From Thiodiazotropha sp040507035 (GTDB lineage: Bacteria > Pseudomonadota > Gammaproteobacteria > Chromatiales > Chromatiaceae), in contig JBEVVR010000014.1 of the NCBI GenBank assembly GCA_040507035.1, forward strand, positions 241,676 to 305,675: a DNA stretch of 64,000 nucleotides, in the 5' to 3' direction. Each line of letters begins with the position of its first letter. Position 1 is the stretch's first letter. The notes under the pieces are model-generated. The model was given only the letters and a program-made list of their open reading frames with translations, searched no databases and was not told the origin of the DNA. Positions 9,329 to 18,291 of the stretch are shown piece by piece. Made by a program: the position numbers and the translations under genes.

Positions 9329-9908
9329 CAGCTAAAGCTACGGTGTAGCTTTTACCCTGTTTTAACTTTTTGTAGGTACCGAAGATCTCACTCAGATTGC
9401 GTTTCATGTATTGTCTTAGGCCGTTGATGGTCACGACATAGAGACTACCCCCGGGATTGAGACGTTGCTTTGCATCGTGCAGTATCAGAGAGAGCATCTC
9501 CTTACCCACCTTGGCGGGTATGTTAGATGCGATTATGTCGAAACGCAGGCTCGGGTCGATATGATCGAAGCCGTTGCTTAGCATGGCTCTGGCATTTTTC
9601 AGCTGATTGCGCTCTGCATTGGCATTGCTATAGTCGACAGCCATGAAGTCCTTGTCGACCATCAACGTCTCGCCCTGTGGAGAACGACGTGCCATAAAGA
9701 GGCCTATGGGACCATAGCCGCACCCCAGATCGAGGCAGTTGTCCGTTGCTGTAATCTGCAGCTGCTCCACCAGGAGCTTGGTGCCTTCATCGATTTCACG
9801 CGGCGAAAAGATGCCCCAGGTGGTATGAAATAGCAGATGTTCACCAGCCAATCGAGCGTCAAACACGATGTCCTGGCGGAGCTTGTCTAGTTTATCTTTG
9901 TTCAACAT
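9318..9908 (-). CDS. Class I SAM methyltransferase, RsmC-like small domain
   Basis: A 196-aa methyltransferase. The SAM-binding glycine motif LDLGCGYGPIGLFMARR and the following acidic loop VDKDFMAVDYSNANAERN place it in the MTS family that includes the 16S rRNA m2G1207 enzyme RsmC. Where RsmC has an NPPFH catalytic loop, this protein reads SNIPAKVGKEM, so the prolines differ and the substrate is open. It lacks the N-terminal pseudo-domain of RsmC. It converges on tcdA with an 11-bp overlap. I call it RsmC-like without assigning the substrate. Confidence 0.7.
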   Translation of the reverse strand: MLNKDKLDKLRQDIVFDARLAGEHLLFHTTWGIFSPREIDEGTKLLVEQLQITATDNCLDLGCGYGPIGLFMARRSPQGETLMVDKDFMAVDYSNANAERNQLKNARAMLSNGFDHIDPSLRFDIIASNIPAKVGKEMLSLILHDAKQRLNPGGSLYVVTINGLRQYMKRNLSEIFGTYKKLKQGKSYTVALAVKQ

Positions 9909-9961
9909 GGGGGCGGAGTGTTACCCGCGACAGGGTTTAAGTCAATCCCAGGGGGTGAAAA

Positions 9962-10582
9962 TCAGCTGCCAAGAAGATTGGTAATCTGCTCCAGCATCGG
10001 ATCTGCACGCAGATAATCAATAGCGACCGGCCACAAACTTTGATCAATTTGAAGCACCAGACTAGGGAAGCTGCGGACGCCCATGCGTTGCGCTTGGGTG
10101 ATTTCCGATTCGAGTACCTGTTGCGTCGAATGGTTATTGAGTAACTCGATAAACCGCGGTCTGTTGAGGCCAATCTCCAATGCGAGTTCAGCCAGCGTGG
10201 AGTCGTCCGAAGGGTTTCTCGCCTCTAGGTAGTAGGCTTGTTGGATGGCCAGTATCATCCTCTCTTCAGCGGCGGGATCAAGGATTCTGGTGGCGATGAC
10301 AGCGCGGCAGGCTGGGTAAGTAGACCTTCTGGGCGTGTTGCGTACCCAGAAATCAAAGTTAAATCGGGTATTGGGGATTCTTTGCTCAATCTCGCGCCAG
10401 GTGGCCTCTAACTTGATGCGCATCTCTTCAGGCATCGGAGATGTAGAATCAGTAGCCAATCCACCAAGAAGGCGGCTGCATGAGAGTTCGCTGGGTAGAT
10501 GCCTGAGGAACTTCTCAAATGTTGGTCGGAATCCCCAACACCAACTGCACATCGGGTCATGGATATAGTATATATGGAGCAT
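9962..10582 (-). CDS. DsbA/FrnE-family thioredoxin-fold oxidoreductase
   Basis: A 206-aa cytosolic protein (no signal peptide) starting MLHIYYIHDPMCSWCWGF, with the CxxC redox pair CSWC right at the start of the thioredoxin fold. Helical insert and later segments (YLEARNPSDDSTLAELALEIG, AQRMGVRSFPSLVLQI) match the DsbA-like FrnE/YjbH group, where the cis-proline sits in the SFPSL stretch. It probably handles disulfide reduction or isomerisation in the cytosol. The next gene leftward is about 50 bp away, so co-expression is possible. Confidence 0.8.
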   Translation of the reverse strand: MLHIYYIHDPMCSWCWGFRPTFEKFLRHLPSELSCSRLLGGLATDSTSPMPEEMRIKLEATWREIEQRIPNTRFNFDFWVRNTPRRSTYPACRAVIATRILDPAAEERMILAIQQAYYLEARNPSDDSTLAELALEIGLNRPRFIELLNNHSTQQVLESEITQAQRMGVRSFPSLVLQIDQSLWPVAIDYLRADPMLEQITNLLGS

Positions 10583-10595
10583 ACTTTGGCTGGTT

Positions 10596-10895
10596 TTGTA
10601 CCACGAGGAGATATGTTATAAGAGTATACCTGATGTGAGATCTATCGTTGCAGATAGATTGGCATGGCATTCAAAAGGTCTTTCAGACAGGGCTGATGGC
10701 AAGGTTGAATTTCAATTGAAGTTTGCTTTACTTGGAAAAATTGCTTTCTGGTTGATAGTTGTCGGAGCGATAGCTTTACTGACGCCGCAACCGGCATGGC
10801 CAGAGTGGTTGGCGCGTATGGTTCTATCGACCGGTATCGCCCTTGGTGTGACTACGCTCGGTATATCTTTATGGCGGAAGCGTGGTGGCGACTAA
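10596..10895 (+). CDS. Small two-helix membrane protein, unknown function
   Basis: Up to 99 aa. The frame starts with TTG at 10596; a GTG at 10635 is the alternative, and neither has a convincing ribosome site. After a charged N-terminal half there are two hydrophobic segments (KIAFWLIVVGAIALLTP and VLSTGIALGVTTLGISLW) and a positively charged tail. I do not recognise the family. It lies between divergent and convergent neighbours with tight spacing, which supports a real gene, but codon signal alone is weak. Confidence 0.4.
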   Translation: MYHEEICYKSIPDVRSIVADRLAWHSKGLSDRADGKVEFQLKFALLGKIAFWLIVVGAIALLTPQPAWPEWLARMVLSTGIALGVTTLGISLWRKRGGD

Positions 10896-10905
10896 TAATT
10901 CTCGC

Positions 10906-13293
10906 TCAAGCATTTTCCAGGAGCCTATGTTCTACATTGTTTAGCAGGCCGATGATCTGCTTCGAAAGAGGCTCGATCTCATTGTAGAGTTGTTCCGCTC
11001 TGTCTGTATCGCCACTTTCCCTCTCTTTGATTATTGCTTTGATCAATGTATGCAGCTGCTGATGAGGTTCTTCAATGGCATGGATCTCCTCGATGTCATT
11101 GTACCGACTGAGTGCTTCGGAGTAGTACCATTTACCAAGGGCGCAGTCATGATGCGAGACGGCTTCTTCCCGGGTGAGGGCTTGTTTACCATCGAGGAAA
11201 GCGCGTACTCTGGCTTTCCAGGCAAGATGGGCGGACTTTGCTGAACTGAAATCAAAGCTGCTATCACCGGAAAATTTAAACTGCTGGACAACGCTTTGAA
11301 GTTCTGAGGCTAGAGTGCCTAAATCGTCCGCCGTGTCAGAGGTGTCTTTCGCTCTCTGCGATGTCTGCTTGCTGTTTTCGCTAATACTGGAGATGTTGCG
11401 ATTGATCTCGCCTGCTACAGAGGACTGCTCCTCTGCCGCTGTGGCAATCTGAGTGTTCATATCACTAATAGTGTTGATTGCTTTACTGATTTCGCTCAGT
11501 GATTTCAATGTGTCTGTCGACTGCAAAACACCGTTTTCCACTTTTTCTCTACCAGCAGCCATCACCGATACCGCCTGTTGTGTGCCGTTCTGTAACGACT
11601 GTATCATCGACTCTATTTCACCTGTTGATTGATGTGTGCGATTGGCCAGACTGCGAACCTCATCCGCTACGACAGCAAAACCTCGACCCTGTTCACCCGC
11701 TCTCGCTGCTTCGATGGCGGCATTGAGGGCGAGAAGGTTGGTCTGTTCAGCTATACTTTTGATTACATCAATGACTGAGCCTATGCGTACGCTCTCCTGT
11801 TCCACGCCGAGAATCGATTGTTCTGCAAGCTCCACTTCCTGTGCCAGGTCCTGAATCGCATCTGCCGTCTGTCTGACTATGTTACAGCCGGTAAGCGCCT
11901 CATCAGAAGCAGCCTTGGTCGCTTGTTCAGCTACTGTTGCATTTTTTGCCACATCTGAGATACAGCTTGCCATCTGACTCATTGCGCTTGCAACCTGGTC
12001 TGTCTCTTTCTCCTGCTTCAAAATTCGATGACTGATCAGCCCAGTATTCTCAGATGTTTGTGCAACCCCACGGATCACGGATTCGGTAGAGTGAGCGGTC
12101 TGTTGAATCAACTTGCGAATCTTGGCGACAAACTGGTTAAAGCTTTCTGCAAGTAGTCCAAGTTCATCATCTCCCTTCTTTTCCAGTTGTCGCATCAAAT
12201 CGCCATTGCCGCTAGCTATGTCCTGCATGGTGTTCACCGCATCCTGGATAGGATTAAAGATGAGCCTGGTGATCAAATAGCTTATTAATAGTCCTGTCGT
12301 GAGGCCAAAAATCAGCAGACCGACTACAAGACTCGTGGTGGAGCTTGCATCATCGATTAAACCGTGACCGGTCTCGGTAATCGAAGACTCATGATGTTTC
12401 ACGAGTTGATCGACACTGTTATCGATTTTTTCCAGATGGGGAGTGATTTGACTGCGTACCAGCCAGGCATCGCTTCGCCACTGATCACTACCGTGAATAG
12501 TCCGTAGTTTTTTATAGTGTTGAACAAACTGCGCCAGGTTTGCTTCAAATTGTTCAATAGAGTCAGCCTGGTCTAGAGTCAACAGCTCGTCCTTAACATT
12601 GAGTTGTTGAAGTACGTTTTGTGCCCTTTCCAGGTAAAGATTTAAGTCGCTTAAATTTGAGTTGTTACGAAAGGCGAGGTATCCACGGATACCGTTCATG
12701 ATGTTGCTCCATGCATACCTCAGCTCGGTAAGATTGCTCAGTATTATTTTTCGCTCCTCGTCTGCGTCCTCTTCCATTTCGGAAATGATCATTTGCGACG
12801 TCAGCTGCAGCTGTTTGCGGCTGATTGGATTGATATGTTCATTGGCATAGGCGATACCCGGGAAGTTACCCTCATTTGTTGCGGTTTGTTTGAGGAGGGC
12901 ATCAATGGCCTGTTGAACCTGGTTCAAATCGAGACTCAGCTGTTTCAAAAGTTGTGAAGAAGTTGTGTCTTCCACCTCTATACTTTTTGTTATCAGTGAC
13001 TCGAGTATGTACTTTGTATGGTTTCTTTGCCGTGAATAGTTATCCAAATGAGCCTTTTCCCTGGTTAAGAGATAAAAACCGAGGGAACCGGTTGAGTCTC
13101 TCAAACTGTTGGCAAGGTCTTTGGTTAGCAACAAACGCGGTTGGTTCTGGTGCACCACTTCGTTAACGCTTTGTTCAACATGGCTAAGGCTGACGAGCGT
13201 AATTATGGAGGAGATGGTAAGCACGCAGAGAATCAGTCCAAAACCGAACCACTGTTTCGTGCGAATCGATACGTTGTGCACCATTGACATCAT
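10906..13293 (-). CDS. Methyl-accepting chemotaxis protein with C-terminal CZB domain
   Basis: Chemoreceptor of 795 aa. The start is chosen at ATG 13293, with GGGAAG 4 nt upstream; the frame extends 28 codons further without support. Order: membrane helix about 13-35, a long helical periplasmic domain (about 40-310) of the four-helix bundle type, second helix about 316-340, HAMP, then the signalling domain with the conserved hairpin tip (EQTNLLALNAAIEAARAGEQGRGFAVVADEVR in two stretches). The tail carries a CZB zinc-binding domain: His in AHLAWK, Cys in HHDCALGKWYY and His in EPHQQLH. No chemotaxis kinase genes are in the window. CZB domains are known as zinc-thiolate sensors, for example of hypochlorite or zinc. 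Confidence 0.92.
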   Translation of the reverse strand: MMSMVHNVSIRTKQWFGFGLILCVLTISSIITLVSLSHVEQSVNEVVHQNQPRLLLTKDLANSLRDSTGSLGFYLLTREKAHLDNYSRQRNHTKYILESLITKSIEVEDTTSSQLLKQLSLDLNQVQQAIDALLKQTATNEGNFPGIAYANEHINPISRKQLQLTSQMIISEMEEDADEERKIILSNLTELRYAWSNIMNGIRGYLAFRNNSNLSDLNLYLERAQNVLQQLNVKDELLTLDQADSIEQFEANLAQFVQHYKKLRTIHGSDQWRSDAWLVRSQITPHLEKIDNSVDQLVKHHESSITETGHGLIDDASSTTSLVVGLLIFGLTTGLLISYLITRLIFNPIQDAVNTMQDIASGNGDLMRQLEKKGDDELGLLAESFNQFVAKIRKLIQQTAHSTESVIRGVAQTSENTGLISHRILKQEKETDQVASAMSQMASCISDVAKNATVAEQATKAASDEALTGCNIVRQTADAIQDLAQEVELAEQSILGVEQESVRIGSVIDVIKSIAEQTNLLALNAAIEAARAGEQGRGFAVVADEVRSLANRTHQSTGEIESMIQSLQNGTQQAVSVMAAGREKVENGVLQSTDTLKSLSEISKAINTISDMNTQIATAAEEQSSVAGEINRNISSISENSKQTSQRAKDTSDTADDLGTLASELQSVVQQFKFSGDSSFDFSSAKSAHLAWKARVRAFLDGKQALTREEAVSHHDCALGKWYYSEALSRYNDIEEIHAIEEPHQQLHTLIKAIIKERESGDTDRAEQLYNEIEPLSKQIIGLLNNVEHRLLENA

Positions 13294-13667
13294 CACTTCC
13301 CTGATATGGATGTTCCATATCCGTTTCCCTTGCATCACTATTTTTATTTTTTGCAAGTAGCATGAATCTTTGCCCACAAGCCGCCTGTGAACGAATTTTT
13401 TAATGCTTTGGGGTTCATGAATGGTCTATTCTTGAAGCCCCTACTACTCCTTTGCTGCAGGACTTAGCGTCGTGGATGTGTAAAACTTTAGCCTGATTCA
13501 GTCGTGACAAAACTTTGTTATTTTTGGCTTGGTGGTGAAAAAACTCATAATATCAATAGCCTGAAGCCATATTTTAAACGACATGTTACTGCGTCGTAAG
13601 GAATGGTATTCCGCAAATTATCAACTCGGATCAATGATCGATGCGACCCATAGGGCAACAACAAATA
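13294..13667. other. Intergenic region between divergent genes
   Basis: 374 bp between the chemoreceptor and the thioredoxin-like gene. An overlapping frame begins at 13583 but lacks support. Stretches such as TTGTTATTTTTGGC near 13510 look promoter-like. No gene or strong hairpin is seen. Confidence 0.5.
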
Positions 13668-14198
13668 ATGAAATTCTTAACAAAATTATTTTGCTTTGGT
13701 TGCACGAACATACTGATCATAGTAGTGGCCTCGGCTTCCTCCTCGGTAAGCGCGGGTTGGCTCGAAAAAGTGACACCTACTCATCCCGCTCCGGAACTGA
13801 ACCTCAAGGATTTGGCGGGTGTCAGCTACGATCTGAACCAGTTCAAAGGCAAGACTGTCTTGATAAACTTTTGGACCACCTGGTGCCCGCCCTGCATTGA
13901 AGAGATGCCTTCGCTGATCAGCTTGAGAAGGGCGATGGAACAGAGTGATTTTGTCATTCTTGCAGTTAATGTCGAGGAGGCCAAACGTCGTGTAGATAAT
14001 ATCGCAAGACGCCTGAAATTGAATTTTCCTGTGCTACTCGATGTAAATCGGGAGGCGGCAAACGCATGGGATGTCAAAGTTTTTCCCAGTAGCTTTCTTG
14101 TTGATGCCAAAGGCCGACTAGGCTATAGAGCGATTGGTCCCGTGGCGTGGGACAGTGATGAGATCAGTTCGGTTATTCTGGGGCTGACGAAAGAGTAG
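13668..14198 (+). CDS. TlpA/ResA-like periplasmic thioredoxin
   Basis: Secreted thiol-disulfide protein of 176 aa. The start at 13668 gives a normal signal peptide (CTNILIIVVASASSSVSAG), where longer frames do not. The redox motif is WTTWCPPCIEEMP (CPPC), and the cis-proline lies in KVFPSSFLVD. Family members reduce apocytochrome c cysteines before haem attachment or maintain other periplasmic thiols. It lies 440 bp upstream of a nine-haem cytochrome gene, which makes a maturation role attractive but unproven. Confidence 0.82.
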   Translation: MKFLTKLFCFGCTNILIIVVASASSSVSAGWLEKVTPTHPAPELNLKDLAGVSYDLNQFKGKTVLINFWTTWCPPCIEEMPSLISLRRAMEQSDFVILAVNVEEAKRRVDNIARRLKLNFPVLLDVNREAANAWDVKVFPSSFLVDAKGRLGYRAIGPVAWDSDEISSVILGLTKE

Positions 14199-14640
14199 GG
14201 CAGTGCCAGTTGAAGATGGAATGTTCGGTAGATAGAGAGGAGTCCGCTCCCTACCTCCTAACCTGATCAGGGTTTCCCCTGTACTTGCCATGAACCTTTG
14301 TAGGGTTTCTCATGAGGCAAGTCACTTGCTGTTTCAGGTTTATCATGATCTCTGTCACAGCGTAACAAGATTCCTGGAAATTAATTTCCCATGTGACCTT
14401 TTTCTTAAGTCTCCTTTAAGTATTGTTTGCTAGTTTTGGGACAACCTGCCCAAAATTAGAATAATAAGCCGTCGTCTTTTTCTGGCTAAATGCTGCATAA
14501 AATACATTAAATACAATAAGTAAGGATACAAACATCTAATTATAAATTAGCTTTTGGGCAGGGGGATGATCACACCCTTTGAATTTAGGGGGGCGTGCCA
14601 AAAAACCATCAACCATAGGGCTGCGTGGAGGTGTCCGGAT
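14199..14640. other. Long leader upstream of the multihaem cytochrome gene
   Basis: 442 bp without a gene. It contains a perfect 7-bp inverted repeat TTTTGGG/CCCAAAA (14434-14440 and 14449-14455), which is a candidate operator, and an AT-rich stretch (about 14480-14550) that could hold the promoter. A strong ribosome site (GGAGGTG) stands just before the cytochrome start. Confidence 0.5.
14434..14455 (+). promoter_or_regulatory. Inverted repeat, candidate operator
   Basis: TTTTGGG-N8-CCCAAAA, about 190 bp upstream of the cytochrome start. No T-run follows, so it is more likely a protein site than a terminator. The binding regulator is unknown. Confidence 0.3.
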
Positions 14641-17600
14641 ATGAAACACCATCTGTTTCTGACTAACAAATCTCATCGCATAGCAGCACATGCGACTCTT
14701 TTCATCTTCATGTTGGCTTTAACCTTGGGCAACGCCTGGGCGATTAGCGACGACGAGGAGGAGTATCGCTACGAAAAGGAGAAGAGTAGCGAAAGCAGTG
14801 AAAAGGAGGATGAGAAGGATTCTAAAAGCAGTAGTGACTCCAAAGATGAGGAGTCGAAGAAAGAGAGTCATGAGGGTTGGGGCGGCAACGCGCTGGCGCT
14901 GCGTCCGAAGAACACCTTCAACATCATGATGAACTATGAACTCGGGATGCACTGTACCGGCTTCGAGTTTGCTTACTGTTGTGTGTTACCACCCTATAAT
15001 TCGATACTTGCCCAGGTTGTAAAGACACAGCAGAGTAGTAAGGGTGAGAAAGCGTTTGCCCGGTTGCTTGAGGGGGATCCGGAGGTTGGTCTCGATGCCC
15101 TGGGACGCCAGACCGTTCTACGGGATCATGATCTCGACAAGAATGGGAATTTCCAGAAGTATGTCCTCGAGTATTGGCATGAAGCCCAGCCCCGTGAAGC
15201 CGGTGACAGGGTCATATCCCAGAAATCGAATTTGATCAGCGCTACCGAGGGCAACTCCCTGTTGATGTGGAATACCATCGCAGACTCAGCTGTCGTCGAT
15301 GCGGATGGCAAATTGGTGCTTTCCGGAGTCGGGGGAAATCCCAGGCTCTACGATGGACCCGATGGCGCCAATGTCAAACACGTGATGTTGGGGGACGGCG
15401 ACTATGATGATCCCACCGACGACTATTGGAATGCGGTATGGAATCACCTCTATATCTACAAAGACCTGGAGGGCACCAATCCCAATAACTCAACGGCTGA
15501 GATCGACAAGATTCGCCTCGGTGTCACCAACCATATCGAATATCCTGCCGATTGCGGCGCCGGCCTGCAACCCATGGGCCCAGTCTCACACCCGGATGGT
15601 TTACCGACCAATCCTGCCGTGGACAACAACTGTGATGGCGCATCCAACGGCAATGTTCTGACTTTTTCCGGCGATCATCATGGCACGGTGGTCTACACCC
15701 AGATGAAGGTGTTGGAGAATCTGCCGATCACCCTGACCTCGCCGCGGATCTGGGAGGCCCTGGGACTGCCGTTGACACCCTTCGAGGACTCCATCGATTT
15801 CTTCGCCGATCCAGGGTTGATGTATGAGGAGAGCGTTCGCCCCTTCGTGGCGATGAAGGCAAGGCTGCGCCATTACGATGAAAATGCCTATGGCGGTATG
15901 GGAGAGCCGGTACTGCAGAACGGTGAACCGGTGGAGGGCTTCGGTACCGCACCCATCGATATCCCCAACTGCGAGCGTTGCCACTCCGAGGTGGACACCG
16001 CCAATTCACCTCATACCAGTGGTGATGAGATCTGGTCCAAGGTCAAGCAGGAGTATGATTTCTGGATGAGCTACTATGGTCTTACCGATGCGGATTCTGA
16101 CTGGTATCCACGGCTCAAGAGTGCGGCCATCAGTATCCTTGGCCTGCATGATCAGAGTCATGGCACCGGTTTCCTGGACAACTATCCGGCCTGTACCACG
16201 CCAGATGACTGCGATGCCTACGCCGCCGAATTGTCAGCGCAAAACGGTCGCCCCATATTTGCTCAGAGCACTCGAATCGGCGACACCACCGTACTCTGTC
16301 AGCGCTGTCATGCGGATAATGTGATCGCCCAGGTCAAATCGGCCACCTTCATGGATGATGACGGTGTAGACAAGGTGATTCTGCCCATGTCAGAGGCGAT
16401 TCATCAGACTCACCGCGGCACTGGTGAAGGCGGCCCCATCGCATTCACCGACAGCTTTGGGCGATTCGGCGGTTGCCAGGGGTGTCATCCCGCGCATCGT
16501 TCCAATGGCGACATGACGGGCTATCCGATCACCGAGACAGGCGATAACTTCTATTGGGATACCGACAATCGCCTGGGTGCGGGGGGCTGCTTCGTTGGCC
16601 GTGATGTCCACTCCAACCCGTTCAAGGATATCGATGGGGCGGGTACCCCGGAACACTTGACCGCTATTGGCGAGTGGCTGAAGGTCAATGTCTCCCGCAA
16701 CCAGGCCGGTCTCGCGGGGAGTGACCGTGACAACCGGGGCATCTGGTGCACCAACTGTCACAACCAGCTGAGCCAGGAGATCTGGAAGCGTGAGAACATG
16801 GTGAGCCTGATCAAGGGTGAGCCGGGTAAGACTAGCGCAGGTGAAGATGCCGTCAACATCCGCGCCTTGGGATCACTGGCTGAGATCGCCGATGCGCTCG
16901 GTGTTACCGAAGATCAGGCCGAGAGTTGGCTCGATCCAAGAGATCCGGATGTCTTTCCCAATGCCGACGGGATAACTCACGACAAGGAAGAGACCATGGG
17001 GATCTGGCGTCGTGATCCGGGGCTATGCGCCTTCCTGGACGGCAGCACCGATCCGGCAATCGATGCCTTGCTCGCGACCATCGAGGTGGCCGGTGATGCG
17101 GGCGCCTGCAGTACCGGGAGCGCCGCACCCGGTCCCGACTGCGACAACGACGGCAAGCCCGATCTGCAGCTCTGTGGTAGTTTCGATGGCGATGAGGACT
17201 TCAGTGTCAACATCCTCACCCTCTGCACCACCGAGGATTGCGTAGCTGAGGCACAGGCAGGCCTGAGCAGCGGATCGATGGCGGCGGCGGTACCCTTCTC
17301 GGCGGCCACAGACGGTCGTGACCACTGGCTTGCCGCCGGTGAGCCCCACTGCGCCGATTGCCACACCGCGCCCTATGTAGAGCCCAGTGGCCATCAGCCG
17401 GGTAACGACCATTCACCCTTCAACTATCCGCGCAAGGCGGGCCTGATGCGCTACTCCCGTGGTCATCGGGATATCACCTGCCAGGGTTGTCATGAGTCGA
17501 TCCACGGTCTCTACCCGGTTGCCCCCCACCTCGAACTGGGTCCGGGCGTGGACGGTGTGGACTCCACCAGCTATGCCCAGGCGGCCTATCTCAACAGTGA

Positions 17601-18144
17601 CGACAGCCATGGTCCGCTGAAGTGCGGTTCCTGCCACATGTACGAGACCCTGGCCGATAACCCGGATGCCCAGATACCCGCACGGGTCTGTGAGCCGGGG
17701 GAGGATGGCGGCAACTGCGATGGTGGCGATGGTCTGGCGTTTGACGGTGTGCCGATTACATCGGACTTCGATGCGGCAGTCAGCTGGGCCCATACCTTTA
17801 CCGATAATCACGATCCGACCCAGGACTTCTGTCTCAGCTGTCACGACAATGAGAACGATGAAGTCAGCCCGCGGGAAGAAGAGTGGTTGGAGCATGCCAT
17901 GAAAGGCCGGGTTTCGCGGAAAACTATGGACCAGGTTGAGGTTGCGTTGACCGGTGCGGTTTTCGGTTCCACGGAGCCGCAAGATAATGTCTGCCAGGGC
18001 TGCCATGGAGATGAGTGGCATGAAGTGACCTGTGATGGTGAAGATGGCCGGGAGTGGAAACTCCATCTATCAGAGGGCCGGGTAGCAGAAAGCGTATGGG
18101 AGCATGTCTCCGAAGCGCGCACCGGTACGACCTGCGGCTGGTAG
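14641..18144 (+). CDS. Nonahaem c-type cytochrome with acidic Ser/Lys-rich N-terminus
   Basis: Exported protein of 1167 aa. ATG 14641 follows GGAGGTG and opens a good signal peptide ending LTLGNAWA. Next comes a low-complexity Glu/Ser/Lys stretch (about residues 36-80), then a haem-free region (about 85-440) with a Cys-containing segment GMHCTGFEFAYCC. Nine CxxCH haem sites follow at about residues 444, 552, 612, 702, 903, 946, 995, 1063 and 1117 (for example CERCH, CQRCH, CTNCH, CADCH, CLSCH). There is no C-terminal anchor. I do not recognise a named enzyme; the role is periplasmic or extracellular electron transfer. The next gene encodes an exported prolyl isomerase that may help it fold. 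Confidence 0.88.
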   Translation: MKHHLFLTNKSHRIAAHATLFIFMLALTLGNAWAISDDEEEYRYEKEKSSESSEKEDEKDSKSSSDSKDEESKKESHEGWGGNALALRPKNTFNIMMNYELGMHCTGFEFAYCCVLPPYNSILAQVVKTQQSSKGEKAFARLLEGDPEVGLDALGRQTVLRDHDLDKNGNFQKYVLEYWHEAQPREAGDRVISQKSNLISATEGNSLLMWNTIADSAVVDADGKLVLSGVGGNPRLYDGPDGANVKHVMLGDGDYDDPTDDYWNAVWNHLYIYKDLEGTNPNNSTAEIDKIRLGVTNHIEYPADCGAGLQPMGPVSHPDGLPTNPAVDNNCDGASNGNVLTFSGDHHGTVVYTQMKVLENLPITLTSPRIWEALGLPLTPFEDSIDFFADPGLMYEESVRPFVAMKARLRHYDENAYGGMGEPVLQNGEPVEGFGTAPIDIPNCERCHSEVDTANSPHTSGDEIWSKVKQEYDFWMSYYGLTDADSDWYPRLKSAAISILGLHDQSHGTGFLDNYPACTTPDDCDAYAAELSAQNGRPIFAQSTRIGDTTVLCQRCHADNVIAQVKSATFMDDDGVDKVILPMSEAIHQTHRGTGEGGPIAFTDSFGRFGGCQGCHPAHRSNGDMTGYPITETGDNFYWDTDNRLGAGGCFVGRDVHSNPFKDIDGAGTPEHLTAIGEWLKVNVSRNQAGLAGSDRDNRGIWCTNCHNQLSQEIWKRENMVSLIKGEPGKTSAGEDAVNIRALGSLAEIADALGVTEDQAESWLDPRDPDVFPNADGITHDKEETMGIWRRDPGLCAFLDGSTDPAIDALLATIEVAGDAGACSTGSAAPGPDCDNDGKPDLQLCGSFDGDEDFSVNILTLCTTEDCVAEAQAGLSSGSMAAAVPFSAATDGRDHWLAAGEPHCADCHTAPYVEPSGHQPGNDHSPFNYPRKAGLMRYSRGHRDITCQGCHESIHGLYPVAPHLELGPGVDGVDSTSYAQAAYLNSDDSHGPLKCGSCHMYETLADNPDAQIPARVCEPGEDGGNCDGGDGLAFDGVPITSDFDAAVSWAHTFTDNHDPTQDFCLSCHDNENDEVSPREEEWLEHAMKGRVSRKTMDQVEVALTGAVFGSTEPQDNVCQGCHGDEWHEVTCDGEDGREWKLHLSEGRVAESVWEHVSEARTGTTCGW

Positions 18145-18171
18145 CCGACAGCGTCATGGATGGCCCAAATC

Positions 18172-18200
18172 GGGAGGGGAAGCCAGGTGCTTCCTCTCCC
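18172..18200 (+). terminator. Hairpin between cytochrome and prolyl isomerase genes
   Basis: 12-bp stem with one mismatch (18172-18183 with 18189-18200) and a 5-nt loop, starting 28 nt after the cytochrome stop. It lacks a clear T-run, so it may be an attenuator or mRNA-stabilising hairpin that lowers expression of the downstream gene. Confidence 0.4.
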
Positions 18201-18291
18201 ACTCATTTCACTCTCTTTATAAATAGCTGCAGATACGCTTCATCTGTTGTCGCTGCAGCGAACCTGCCCAAGTAGGCGGGTCGGAGGCAAA

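Noticed and set aside
14470..14500. Sigma-54-like promoter (TGGC...TGC) before the nonahaem cytochrome gene
   Set aside because: GG and GC are nine rather than ten bases apart, and the flanking bases fit poorly.
14199..14640. Possible c-di-GMP-I riboswitch in the long leader
   Set aside because: The conserved GEMM segments and tetraloop-receptor pattern are not there, despite many c-di-GMP genes nearby.
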